NCBI GenBank assembly: GCA_009760885.1
Contig: CM019721.1
Location: 20,887,639 to 20,951,638 of the forward strand
Direction of reading: 5' to 3'
Source of the DNA: Achatina immaculata
Lineage: Eukaryota > Mollusca > Gastropoda > Stylommatophora > Achatinidae
DNA: 64,000 nucleotides
Under the pieces are notes generated by a model. It was given only the letters and a program-made list of their open reading frames with translations, was not told the DNA's origin and did not search any database. The translations under genes and the position numbers were made by a program. Numbering within the stretch: the first letter of the stretch is position 1; every line of letters begins with the position of its first letter. Shown in pieces: positions 45,171 to 57,415 of the stretch.

Positions 45171-45395
45171 TATATTCAGAATGTCAGACGGGCCTGCGTG
45201 CCCAATTCTTAACCCTTTTGAAATAAAGATCAATCAATCAATCAATCAATCAGTAGGAAGTTATGTAAGGATATATTAAGTAGTTATGTAGGGAGGTTGT
45301 AAGTAGGTAGTTATATATGGATATATTCAGTAGGAAGTTATGTAAGGATATATTAAGTAGTTAGTTATGTAGAGAGGTAGTAAGTAGGTAATAAT
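45171..45395 (+). mobile_element. Short retroelement 3' module in the array, with (ATCA)n tail
   Basis: 45179-45245 reads GAATGTCAGACGGGCCTGCG, TGCCCAATTCTTAACCCTTT, TGAAATAAAG and then five ATCA units. The AATAAA plus simple-repeat tail is typical of a SINE or LINE 3' end. The rest to 45395 is array. A nearly exact inverted copy lies at 45424-45473. Confidence 0.6.
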
Positions 45396-45789
45396 GTAGT
45401 GGACAAATGAGCGAACGAACATGCTTTATTTTCAAAGGGTTAAGAATTGGGCACGCAGGCCCGTCTAACATTCTGCACTTCATCATACAGCTTTCACTCA
45501 GTCACGGTCATTCAGGGTTTGTTAATGAGTATAATAATCATGAAGACACAATTAAATGATTACATAAATAAATAATAAACTTATCTCTAGTCCATACACT
45601 CCACAATCTGATTTATGCAACAGCATGAAATAAACTTGCACTCTTTCATTCATTCAAAACTAAAATTTCTAGAAAAGCTATTAAAAAATACAACAATCAA
45701 GCCATACTTTAAACTACTTTAGACTATGCTTAGAGAGGCATATTGTCCATATCAAACAGATGCTGACAAAGTTTGAAGTTATAGGACGG
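45396..45789 (-). repeat. Block P, first copy
   Basis: Unique-looking 390-bp block: a minus-strand copy of the module above (45424-45473) followed by sequence repeated at 46848-47640. It has no coding potential that I can support. Here the site after CATGAAATAAA is empty. Confidence 0.8.
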
Positions 45790-46722
45790 TGTTATAAGAG
45801 AGACAAAGATAGGGAAGGAGAGAGGTAGAGAGAGACTGAAAGGGAAAGACAGAGAGACAGGGAGAGAAAGAGAGAGACAAAAACAAAGAGAAAACAGAGA
45901 GAGAGAAAGAGAGGGAAGGAGAGAGGTAGAGAGAGACTGAAAGGGAAAGACAGAGAGACAGGAAGAGAAAGAGAGACAAAAACAAAGAGAAAACAGAGAG
46001 AGAGAAAGAGAGGGAAGGAGAGAGGTAGAGAGAGACTGAAAGGGAAAGACAGAGAGACAGGGAGAGAAAGAGAGGGAAGGAGAGAGGTAGAGAGAGACTG
46101 AAAGGGAAAGACAGAGAGACAGGGAGAGAAAGAGAGGGAAGGAGAGAGGTAGAGAGAGACTGAAAGGGAAAGACAGAGAGACAGGGAGAGAAAGAGAGGG
46201 AAGGAGAGAGGTAGAGAGAGACTGAAAGGGAAAGACAGAGAGACAGGGAGAGAGAGACAAAAACAAAGAGAAAACAGAGAGAGAGAAAGAGAGGGAAGGA
46301 GAGAGGTAGAGAGAGACTGAAAGGGAAAGACAGAGAGACAGGGAGAGAGAGACTGAAAGGGAAAGACAGAGAGACAGGGAGAGAAAGAGAGGGAAGGAGA
46401 GAGGTAGAGAGAGACTGAAAGGGAAAGACAGAGAGACAGGGAGAGAGAGACAAAAACAAAGAGAAAACAGAGAGAGAGAAAGAGAGGGAAGGAGAGAGGT
46501 AGAGAGAGACTGAAAGGGAAAGACAGAGAGACAGGGAGAGAGAGACAAAAACAAAGAGAAAACAGAGAGAGAGAAAGAGAGGGAAGGAGAGAGGTAGAGA
46601 GAGACTGAAAGGGAAAGACAGAGAGACAGGGAGAGAAAGAGAGGGAAGGAGAGAGGTAGAGAGAGACTGAAAGGGAAAGACAGAGAGACAGGGAGAGAAA
46701 GAGAGGGAAGGAGAGAGGTAAT
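45790..46722. repeat. AG-rich minisatellite, units of about 60 and 87 bp, first copy
   Basis: The core GAGGGAAGGAGAGAGGTAGA, GAGAGACTGAAAGGGAAAGA, CAGAGAGACAGGGAGAGA is joined in some units by GACAAAAACAAAGAGAAAAC. Leu/Ser-rich minus-strand ORFs of 200-300 codons are composition artefacts. Confidence 0.93.
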
Positions 46723-46847
46723 AAGTAGTTATGTAGGGAGGTAGTAAGTAGGTAGTTATATAGGGATATATTCAGTAGGAAGTTATGTAAGGATATATTA
46801 AGTAGTTAGTTATGTAGAGAGGTAGTAAGTAGGTAATAATGTAGTGG

Positions 46848-47640
46848 ACAAACGAACGAACGAACATACTTTATTTTCAAAGGGTTAAGGATTGGGCACG
46901 CAGTCCCGTCTAAGATTCTGCCCTTCATCATACAGCTTTCACTCAGTCACTGTCATTCAGGGTTTGTTAATGAGTATAATAATCATGAAGACACAATTAA
47001 ATGATTACATAAATAAATAATAAACTTATCTCTAGTCCATACACTCCACACTCTGATTTATGCAACAGCATGAAATAAAGCCCAAGGAAAATACTCGGCA
47101 TCAAGTGGAATGAATTCAAGAACAATGCAGAGATAAGACAGATGACTGAACAACAACCAGTCTCAGGGGTGATCAGGAAAAGGAGATGGACATATGTTGG
47201 TCACTTGATGAGAAGAAATGAGCAGAGAATCCCAAAACAAGCTATCAAGTGGAACACAACAGGCCGAAGAAAAAGGGGCAGACCGCGTGAAACTCTGAAG
47301 AGGACATTATTAAGAGAGGCCAAGTTAACAGGCATAAAATCCTTTGTTGAGGTTGAAAGACTCGCCGAAGACAGGAAAAATTGGCGAACTACTTTGCGAG
47401 CCCTATGTGACGTCTAACGGCACGGGAAGGATATAAGAAATAAGATAAGATAAAAGATAAAATAAACTTGCATTCTTTCATTCATTCAAAACTAACATTT
47501 CTAGAAAAGCTATTAAAAAATACAACAATCAAGCCATACTTTAAACTACTTTAGACTATGCTTAGAGAGGCATATTGTCCATATCAAACAGATGCTGACA
47601 AAGTTTGAAGTTATAGGACTATGTTATAAGAGAGACAAAG
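46848..47640 (-). repeat. Block P, second copy, split by a LINE insertion
   Basis: Matches 45396-45789 closely. It is interrupted at 47080-47459 by an L5 fragment and resumes with CTTGCATTCTTTCATTCATT exactly where the first copy continues. 46723-46847 is 23-bp array. Confidence 0.85.
47080..47459 (+). mobile_element. LINE L5 3' fragment inserted in block P
   Basis: The plus frame reads QMTEQQPVSGVIRKRRWTYV, GHLMRRNEQRIPKQAIKWN, TGRRKRGRPRETLKRTLLRE and then KSFVEVERLAEDRKNWRTTL, ending at a stop at 47415-47417. It is open over at least 91 codons and extends the 31.1-kb L5 by a few C-terminal residues. The tail is (GATAA)n. AAATAAA lies on both sides and once in the empty first copy of block P. 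Confidence 0.9.
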
Positions 47641-48537
47641 AGAGGGAAGGAGAGAGGTAGAGAGAGACTGAAAGGGAAAGACAGAGAGACAAGGAGAGAA
47701 AGAGAGACAAAAACAAAGAGAAACCAGAGAGAGAGAAAGAGAGGGAAGGAGAGAGGTAGAGAGAGACTGAAAGAGAAAGACAGAGAGACAGGGAGAGAGA
47801 GACAAAAACAAAGAGAAAACAGAGAAAGAGAGACAAAAACAAAGAGAAAACAGAGAAAGAGAGGGAAGGAGAGAGGTAGAGAGAGACTGAAAGGGAAAGA
47901 CAGAGAGACAGGGAGAGAGAGACAAAAACAAAGAGAAAACAGAGAAAGAGAGGGAAGGAGAGAGGTAGAGAGAGACTGAAAGGGAAAGACAGAGAGACAG
48001 GGAGAGAGAGACAAAAACAAAGAGAAAACAGAGAAAGAGAGGGAAGGAGAGAGGTAGAGAGAGACTGAAAGGGAAAGACAGAGAGACAGGGAGAGAGAGA
48101 CAAAAACAAAGAGAAAACAGAGAAAGAGAGGGAAGGAGAGAGGTAGAGAGAGACTGAAAGGGAAAGACAGAGAGACAAGGAGAGAAAGAGAGGGAAGGAG
48201 AGAGGTAGAGAGAGACTGAAAGGGAAAGACAGAGAGACAAGGAGAGAAAGAGAGGGAAGGAGAGAGGTAGAGAGAGACTGAAAGGGAAAGACAGAGAGAC
48301 AGGGAGAGAGAGACAAAAACAAAGAGAAAACAGAGAAAGAGAGGGAAGGAGAGAGGTAGAGAGAGACTGAAAGGGAAAGACAGAGAGACAGGGAGAGAGA
48401 GACAAAAACAAAGAGAAAACAGAGAAAGAGAGGGAAGGAGAGAGGTAGAGAGAGACTGAAAGGGAAAGACAGAGAGACAGGGAGAGAGAGACAAAAACAA
48501 AGAGAAAACAGAGAAAGAGAGGGAAGGAGAGAGGTAG
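47641..48537. repeat. AG-rich minisatellite, second copy
   Basis: Same units as 45790-46722, with more of the 87-bp type; it ends mid-unit at GAGGTAGAGA and becomes the 21-bp array GATAGTAAGTAGTTATGTAG. Confidence 0.92.
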
Positions 48538-51500
48538 AGATAGTAAGTAGTTATGTAGAGATAATAAGTAGTTACGTAGAGATAGTAAGTAGTTATGTAG
48601 AGATAATAAGTAGTTATGTAGAGATTGTAAGTAGTTATGTAGAGGTAGTAACCAGTTATTTAGAGATAGTAAGCAGTTATGTAGAGATAGTAATTGTTAT
48701 GTAGATATAATAAGTAGTTATGTAGAGAAAGTAAGCAGTTATTTAGAGATTGTTAGTTGTTATGCAGAAATGTAGAGATAGTAACCAGTTATGTAGAGAT
48801 AGTAAATAGTTATGTAGAGATAATAAGTAATTATAGTAAGTAGTTATTTAGAGATAATAAGTAGTTATAGTAAGTAGTTATGTAGAGATAGTAAGTATTT
48901 ATGTAGAAATAGTAAGTAGTTATGTAGAGATAATAAGTAGTTATGTAGAGATAGTAAGTAGTTATGTAGAGATAAAAAGTAGTTATGTAGAGATACTAAG
49001 TAGTTATATAGAGATAGTAAGTAGTATATAGAGATAGTAAGTAGTTATATAGAGATAGTAAGTATTTATATAGAATAAGTAATAGTTATATAGAGATAGT
49101 AAGTAGTTATATAGAGATAATAAGTAGTTATAGAGATAGTAAGTAGTTATGTGTATAGTAAGTAGTTATATAGAGATAGTAAGTAATTATGTGGATAGTA
49201 AGTAGTTATATAGAGATAGTAAGTAATTATGTGGATAGTAAGTAGTTATATAGATATAGTAAGTAGTTATATAGAGATAGTAAGTAGTTATACAGAGATA
49301 GTAAGTAGTTATATAGTGATAGTAAGTAGTGATGTGGATAGTAAGTAGTTATATAGAGATAGCAAGTAGTTATGTGTATAGTAAGTAGTTATATAGAGAT
49401 AGTAAGTAGTTATGTGGATAGAAAGTAGTTATATAGAGATAGTAAGTAGTTATGTGGATAGAAAGTTCTTATATAGAGAAAGTAAGCAGTTATGTAGAGA
49501 TAGTAAGTAGTTATATAGAGTTAGTAAGTAGTTATATAGAGATAGCAATTAGTTATATAGAGAGAGTAAGTAGTTATATAGAGATTTTATGTAAGAGATA
49601 GCAAATACTTATGTAGAGACAGTAAGAAGTTATGTAGAGATAATAAGTAGTTATGTAGAGATAGTAAGTAGTTATGTAGAGATAGTAAGAAGTTATGTTG
49701 AGATAGTAAGAAGTTATGTAGAGATAATAAGTAGTTATGTAGAGATACTAAGTAGTTATGTGGATAGTAAGTAGTTATATAGAGATACTAAGTAGTTATA
49801 TAGAGATTGTAAGTAGTTATATAGAGATAGTAAGTAGTTATATAGAGATATCAATTAGTTATGTAGAGAGAAAGTAAGCATTTATGTAAGGATAGCAAAT
49901 ACTTATGTAGAGACAATAAGAAGTTATGTAGAGATAATAAGTAGTTATGTAGAGAAGATAGTAAGTAGTTATGTAGAGATAGTAAATAGTTATGTAGAGA
50001 TAGTAAGAAGTTATATAGAGATAATAAGTAGTTATGTAGAGATAGTAAGTAGTTATGTGGATAGTAAGTAGTTATATAGAGATAGTAAGTAGTTATATAG
50101 AGATAGTAAGTAGTTATATAGAGATAGTAAGTAGTTATGTAGAGATAATAAGTAGTTATATAGAGATTTTATGTAGTTATATAGAGAGAGTAAGTAGTTA
50201 TAGTAAGTAGTTATGTAGAGATAGTGAGTAGTTATATAGAGATAGTAATTAGTTATATAGAGATAGTAAGTAGTTATATAGAGACAGTAAGTAGTTATGT
50301 AGAGATAGTAAGTAGTTATGTAGAGATAGTAGGTAGTTATATAGAGATATTAAGTAGTTATATAGAGATAGTAAGTAGTTATGTAGAGATACTAAGTAGT
50401 TATGTGGATAGTAAGTAGTTATATAGAGATAGAAAGTAGTTATGTGGATAGTAAGTATTATATAGAGATAGTAAGTAGTTATATAGAGATAGTAAATAGT
50501 TATGTGGATAGTAAGTAGTTATATAGAGATAGAAAGTAGTTATGTGGATAGTAAGTAGTTATAGAGATAGTAAGTAGTTATATAAAGATAGTAAGTAGTT
50601 ATGTGGATAGTAAGTAGTTATACAGAGATAGTAAGTAGTTATGTTTATAGTAAGTAGTTATGTGGAGATAGTAAGTAATTATGTGGATAGTAAGTAGTTA
50701 TATAGATAGTAAGTAGTTATGTGGAATGTAAGTAGTTATGTAGAGATAGTAAGTAGTTATATAGAGATAGTAATTAATTATGTGGATAATAAATAGTTAT
50801 AAACAGAGAGTAAGTAGTTATATACAGATAGTAAGTAGTTATATAGAGATAGTAATTAATTATGTGGATAGTAAGTAGTTATATAGAGATAGTATGTAGT
50901 TATGTGGATAGTAAGTAGTTATATAGAGATAGTAAGCAGTTATGTAGAGATAGTAAGTAATTATATAGAGATAGTAAGTAGTTATTTAGAGATAGTAAGT
51001 AATTATATAGAGATAGTAAGTAGTTATGTAGAGATATAAAGTTTTTATGTAGAGATAATAAGTAGTTATGTAGAAATAGTAAGTAGTTATGTAGAGATAG
51101 TAAGTAGTTATACAGAGATAGTAAGTAATTATATAGAGATAGTAAGTAGTTATGTAGAGATAGTAAGTAGTTATATAGAGATAATAAGTAGTTATATAGA
51201 GATAATACGTAGTTATGTAGAGATAATAAGTAGTTATGTAGAAATAGTAAGTAGTTATGTAGAGATAGTAAGTAGTTATACAGAGATAGTAAGTAATTAT
51301 TTAGAGATAGTAAGTAGTTATGTAGAGATAGTAAGTAGTTATATAGAGATAATAAGTAGTTATATAGAGAAAATAAGTAGTTATGTAGAGATAGTAAGTA
51401 GTTATGTAAAGATAGTAAGTAGTTATATAGAGATAGTAAGTAGTTATATTGATAGTAAATAGTTATATAGAGATAGTAAGTAGTTCTATAGAGATAGTAA

Positions 51501-54500
51501 GTAGTTATGTAGAGATAGTAAGTAGTTATGTAGAGATAGTAAGTAGTTATGTGGATAGTAAGTAGTTCTATAGAGATAGTAAGTAATTATGTGGATAGTA
51601 AGTAATTATATAGAGATAATAAGTAGTTATATAGAAATAGTAAGTAGTTATATAAAGATAGTAAGTAGTTTTGTAGAGATAGTAAGTAGTTGTATAGAGT
51701 TAGTAAGTATTTTTGTAGAGATATTAAGTTGTAATGTAGAGATAATAAGTAGTTATATAGAAATAGTAAGTAGTTATGTAGAGATAGTAAGTAGTTATGT
51801 AGAGATTGTAAGTAGTTATGTAGAGATAATAAGTAGTTATGTAGAGATAGTAAGTAGTTATGTAGAGATAGTAAGCAGTTATGTAGAGATAATAATTAGT
51901 TATGTAGAGATAATAAGTAGTTATAGTAAGTAGTTATGTAGAGATAGTAATAGTTATGTAGAGATAGTAAGTAGTTATGTAGAAATAGTAAGCAGTTATG
52001 TGGAGATAGTAAGTAGTTATGTAGTGATAGTAAGTAGTTATGTAGAGATAGTAAGTAATTATGTAGAGATAGTAAGTAGTTATGTAGAGATGGTAAGCAG
52101 TTATGTAGAGATAGTATGTAGTTATGTAGATATAGTAATTAGTTTTGTAGAGATAGTAACCAGTTATGTAGAGATAATAAGTAGTTATGTATAGGTAGTA
52201 AGTAGTTATGTAGAGATAGTAAGTAGTTATGTAGAGAGGAACTAAGTAGTTATGTGGATATTAAGTAGTTATATAGAGATAGTAAGTAGTTATGTAGAGA
52301 TAGTAAGCAGTTATGTAGAGATAGTAAGTAGTATTGTAGAGATAGTAACTAGTTATGTAGAGATAGAAAATAGTTATGTAGAGATAGCAAGTAATCATGT
52401 AGAGATAGTAATTAGTTATGTATAGATAGTAAGTAGTTATATAGAGATATACAGTAGTTATGTAGAGATTGTAAGTAGTTATGTAGAGATAGTAAGTAGT
52501 TATGTAGAAATAATAAGTAGTTATGTAGAGATACTAAGTAGTTATGTAGAGATAGTAAGTAGTTTTGTAGAGATAGTAAGTAGTTATGTAGAGATATTAA
52601 GTAGTTATGTAGAGATAATAAGTAGTTATGTAGAGATAATAAGTAGTTTTCTAGAGATAATAAGTAGTCATATACAGATAGTCAGTAGTTATGTAGAGAT
52701 AATAAGTAGTTATATAGAAATAGTCAGTAATTATTTAGAGATAGTAAGTAGTTATATAGAGATAGTAAGTAGTTATATAGAGATAGTAAGTAGTTATATA
52801 GAGATAGTAAGTAGTTATATAGAGATAGTAAGAAGTTATATAGAGATAGTAAGTAGTTATGTGGATAGTAAGTAATTATATAGAGATAGTAAGTAGTTAT
52901 ATAGCGGTAGTAAGTAGTTATATAGAGATAGTAAGTAGTTATGTTCATAGTAAGTAGTTATATAGAGATAGTAAGTAGTTATATAAATAGTAAGTAGGTA
53001 TATAGAGATAGTAAGTAATTATGTGGAAATAGTAAGTAGTTATGTTGAGATAGTAAGTAATTATGTAGAGATAGTAAGAAGTTATGTAGAGATAGGAAGT
53101 TGTTATGTAGAGATAGTAAGTAGTTATGCAGAAATAGTAAGTAGTTATGTAGAGATAGTAAGTAGTTATGTAGAGAGAGTAAGAAGTTATGTAGAGAGAG
53201 TAAGTAGTTATGTATAAATAGTAAGTAGTTATGTATAAATAGTAAGTAGTTATGTAGAGATACTAAGTAGTTATGTAGAGATAGTAAGTAGTTATGTAGA
53301 GATAATAAGTAGTTATAGTAAGTAGTTATGTAGAGATAATAAGTAGTTATAGTAAGTAGTTATGTAGAGATAGTAAGTATTTATGTAGAAATAGTAAGTA
53401 GTTATGTAGAGATAATAAGTAGTTATGTAGAGATAGTAAGTAGTTATGTAGAGACAGTAAGTAGTTATGTAGAGATAATAAGTAGTTATGTAGAGATACT
53501 AAGTAGTTATGTAGAGATAGTAAGTAGTTATGTGGATAGTAAGTAGTTATATAGGGACAGTAAGTATTTATCTAGCAGTAGTAAGTAGTTATATAGAGAT
53601 AGTAAGTAGTTATATAGAGATAATAAGTAGTTATGTTGAGATAGTAAGTAGTTATGTGGATAGTAAGTAGTTATGTAGAGATAGTAAGTAGTTATGTGGA
53701 TAGTACGTAGGTATATAGAGATAGTAAGTAATTATGTGGATAGTAAGTAGTTATATAGAGATAGTAAGTAGTTATATAGAGATAGTAAGTAGTTATACAG
53801 AGATAGTAAGTAGTTATATAAAGATAGTAAGTAGTTATGTGGATAGTAAGTAGTTATATAGAGATAGTAAGTAGTTATGTGTATAGAATGTAGTCATATA
53901 GAGAAAGTAAGTAGTTATGTAAATAGTACGTAGTTATATATAGATAGTAAGTAATTATATGGATATTAAGTATTTATATAGAAATAGTAAGTAGTAACGT
54001 GGATAGAAAGTAGTCATATAGAGCTAGTAAGTAGTTATGTTGATAGTAAGTAGTTATATAGAGATATTAAGTAGTTAGTTATGTGATAGAAAGTAGTTAT
54101 ATAGAGAAAGTAAGCAGTTATGTAGAGATAGTAAGTAGTATATAGAGATAGTAAGTAGTTATATAGATATAGCAATTAGTCATATAGAGAGAAACTAAGC
54201 ATTTATGTAAGGATAGCAAATACTTATGTAGAGACACTAAGAAGTTATGTAGAGATAATAAGTAGTTATGTAGAGATAGTAAGTAGTTATGTAGATATAG
54301 TAAGAAGTTATGTTGAGATAGTAAGAAGTTATGTAGAGATAATAAGTGCTTATTTAGAGATACTAAGTAGTTATGTGAATAGTAAGTAGTTATATAGAAA
54401 TACTAAGTAGATATATAAAGATTGTAAGTAGTTATTTAGAGATAGTAAGTAGTTATATAGAGATAGTAAGAAGTTATGTAGAGATAATAGGTAGTTATGT

Positions 54501-55296
54501 AGAGATACTAAGTAGTTATGTGGATAGTAAGTAGATATATAGAGATACTAAGTAGTTATATAGAGAATGTAAATAGTTATATAGAGATAGTAAGTAGTTA
54601 TATAGAGATATCAATTATTTATGTACAGAGAAAGTAAGCATTTATGTAAGGATAGCAAATACTTATGTAAAGACAGTAAGAAGTTATGTTGAGATAATAA
54701 GTAGTTATGTAAAGATAGTAAGTAGTTGTGTAGAGATAGTAAGAAGTTATGTTGAGATAGTAAGAAGTGATATAGAGATAATAAGTAGTTATGTAGAGAT
54801 AGTAAGTAGTTATGTGGAAAGTAAGTAGGTATATAGAGATACTAAGTAGTTATATAGAGATAGTAAGTAGTTATATAGAGATAGTAAGTAGTTATGTAGA
54901 GATTATAAGTAGTTATTTAGAGGTAGTAACCAGTTATTTAGAGATAGTAAGCAGTTATGTAGAGATAGTAATTGTTATGTAGATATAATAAGTAGTTATG
55001 TAGAGAAAGTAAGCAGTTATTTAGAGATTGTAAGTTGTTATGTAGAAATAATAAGCATTATGTGGATAGTAAGTAGTTATATAGAGATAGTAAGTAGTTA
55101 TAGAGATAGTAAGCAGTTATGTAGAGATAGTAAGTAGTTATGTAGAGATAGTAAGTAGTTATATAGAGATAGTAAGAAGTTATGTAGAGATAGTAAGAAG
55201 TTATATAGAGATAATAAGTAGTTATGTAGAGATAGTAAGCAGTTATATAGAGATAGTAAGTAGTTATATAGACATAGTAAGTAGTTATATAGAGAT
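48538..55296. repeat. 21-bp minisatellite, 6.8-kb block
   Basis: The unit is AGTAAGTAGTTATGTAGAGA plus T, with ATG/ATA and GATAG/GATAA variants and 15-bp GTGGATAGTAAGTAG short units. Higher-order duplication is evident: 48641-48760 recurs at 54919-55040 (offset 6278). Heptapeptide ORFs (SYVEIVS on plus, LLSLYNY on minus) are shadows. No gene. Confidence 0.96.
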
Positions 55297-55321
55297 CTCT
55301 CTCTCTCTCTCTCTCTGAAAC

Positions 55322-57202
55322 TTAAGTGCCCAGGGCACATGGCGCTTCCGCAACGGTTTTCCACAAATGCCTGTCTTTCGCCTTTTTTTCTGCTCTTGCC
55401 CAGGTGAGCCCTCTATTGCTCAACATCCTTTCTGTTGTTCTTCTCCATGTCTCTTTTGGTCTACCCTTACTTCTGCTCCCCTTTGGTGTCCATCTTAGTG
55501 CTATTTTTGGTAGTGAGTTGTTAGTCATTCGGAGCACATGTCCCAACCATCGCCAGCGTCTTTCCTCAATAATTGTTGTCAGTGGTTTCATCTGTATTTC
55601 TGCTAATAAGATGTTATTTCTTATGGTGTTTGGCCAAAATATTTTTTTAATTCTACGTAAACATTTAGTCTGGAAAGAATTCAACTTGTTTTCTATGGTT
55701 TTGGTGATTTTCCAGCATTCACTTCCATAGAGTAGTACACTTAGAACATTACTCTTAAATATCCTGATTTTCATATTTATGCTTAGTTTATTTGATTTCC
55801 ATATATTCTGTAGCATTGCAAAAGCCTGGTTTGCTCTAGTAAGTCTGCTGTTGATGTCCTCTGTGCTGTCTCCATTTTCTACTACTCTGCTGCCAAGGTA
55901 TACAAATTCGTTGACCTCCTCCACTAACTTGTTATCTACTCTGAGTACATTTCTGTTTTTCACATTTTGCTTCATTAACTTTGTCTTTCCTACATTGATC
56001 TTTAGTCCTATGTTGTTTGCATTCTGGGGTAACTTGTTTATTTTATATTGCATATCTTTGTGACTGCTTGATAATAGACAAATGTCGTCCGCAAAGTCAA
56101 GGTCCTCCAGCACTGTGTCAAGGGTCCATTGTAATCCTCTGTGTTTGTCTGATGTTGCCTCCTTCATTAACCAGTCTACTGCCAAGATAAATAATGTTGG
56201 TGATAGTACACATCCTTGTTTCACTCCTGTTTGTACCCTAAAGCTGCTGGAGGTATGTTCTCCACAGATAACTTTGCACTGAAAACCCTCGTATAGGGCT
56301 TTGATTACATTAACTATTTTATGGGGGAGGCCATGCCATCTTAGGATTTTCCACAGTGCATCTCTGTTGACACTGTCAAAGGCTTTCTCAGAATCTATGA
56401 ATAATGCATATGTTGTGCTATGCCACTCATTTGCCTGTTCTAATATTTGTCTAAGTACAAATATATGGTCTATGCATGATCTTCCTTTCCTAAATCCTTC
56501 CTGCTCTTTCCGAAGTTTTTCCTCAAGTGTTGGTACAATTCTGTTGATGATTATTCTGCAAAATACTTTACTAGTGAGTGGCAGTAGGGTAATGCCTCTC
56601 CAGTTCCCGCAATCTCTGAGGTCACCCTTCTTTGGTAGTTTTACTATAAGACCAGTTTTCCACTGCTCTGGGGCTTTTTCTAAATCCCAAATTTGTTGTA
56701 ATATCCGGCAAAGTTGTTTTGGTGTTTCTGTTTCTTCTGCTTTCAACATCTCAGCAGTCACTTCATCTTCACCTGGTGCCCTGTCTGATTTTAGCATCTT
56801 TATCGCCTCTTTTACTTCATTTATTGTTATTGGTCCTGTATTGATATTTAGTTCCGCTTTTGCTTCAGGTATATCTATTGCTTGTGCTGCTTGTGTTCTG
56901 TTTAGTAGGGTGTTAAAGTGTTCCCTCCATCTTTCAAATTTTTCTCTTTCTCCACTGACCAGTTGTCCATTTTGTGTTCTTACTGCACTTTCACATCTTG
57001 TATTGAAGTTACCTGTCATGTGCTTTGTGATTTTATATATGGTTTTCATGTCATTTGTATATGCTGCTTTCTCTGCTGTTTCTGCTAAGTTGTCATAATA
57101 TTGACGTTTATCTTGACGGCATGATTCCTTCACTTCTTTGTCTTTTTGTGCATAATTACTTAAAACTCGTTCTTTAAGCCGTTGTGATTTGGTGTTCAGT
57201 AA
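55322..57202 (-). CDS. L1 reverse transcriptase and C-terminal domain
   Basis: The frame is open for about 626 codons. Counting from the GTG at 57133: linker LNRTQAAQAIDIPEA near 77, RITLLPL-type segment near 180, QEGFRKGRSCIDH at 211-223, motif A FIDSEKAFDS at 242-251 (usual FIDFEKAFD; the second Phe is Ser, the catalytic Asp residues remain), motif B GVKQGCVLSPTLF around 300-312, motif C FADD at 347-350, then FVYLGSR thumb region, LLYGSECW and RRWRWLGHVLRM, and the end CALGT. The catalytic FADD is intact, so this half is probably still competent in sequence. It copies LINE RNA at a nicked target. The true start is upstream in the endonuclease part; a +1 shift at 57203-57206 separates them. 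Confidence 0.88.
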   Translation of the reverse strand, partial: LLNTKSQRLKERVLSNYAQKDKEVKESCRQDKRQYYDNLAETAEKAAYTNDMKTIYKITKHMTGNFNTRCESAVRTQNGQLVSGEREKFERWREHFNTLLNRTQAAQAIDIPEAKAELNINTGPITINEVKEAIKMLKSDRAPGEDEVTAEMLKAEETETPKQLCRILQQIWDLEKAPEQWKTGLIVKLPKKGDLRDCGNWRGITLLPLTSKVFCRIIINRIVPTLEEKLRKEQEGFRKGRSCIDHIFVLRQILEQANEWHSTTYALFIDSEKAFDSVNRDALWKILRWHGLPHKIVNVIKALYEGFQCKVICGEHTSSSFRVQTGVKQGCVLSPTLFILAVDWLMKEATSDKHRGLQWTLDTVLEDLDFADDICLLSSSHKDMQYKINKLPQNANNIGLKINVGKTKLMKQNVKNRNVLRVDNKLVEEVNEFVYLGSRVVENGDSTEDINSRLTRANQAFAMLQNIWKSNKLSINMKIRIFKSNVLSVLLYGSECWKITKTIENKLNSFQTKCLRRIKKIFWPNTIRNNILLAEIQMKPLTTIIEERRWRWLGHVLRMTNNSLPKIALRWTPKGSRSKGRPKETWRRTTERMLSNRGLTWARAEKKAKDRHLWKTVAEAPCALGT

Positions 57203-57415
57203 TTTTGTTCTTGATTTCTTTTCTTTGCTCTATCTTTTCCCATGTGGTCTCACTTATCCATTCCTCTTTTCTCCTTTTCCGATATCCCAGCACCTCTTTT
57301 GCTGTTTCCTGTAGTGTTTTATTGAACTCTAATATGGACATTTCTGCTTCATCTTGTAGGACACTGAAGCGGTTCTTAAGTATTATTGAGAATTCATTTC
57401 TTGTTTGCTGGTCTA

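Noticed and set aside
45730..48500. Minus-strand ORFs of 200-293 codons rich in Leu and Ser
   Set aside because: They overlap each other in all frames and simply translate the AG-rich minisatellite; no splice or start context.
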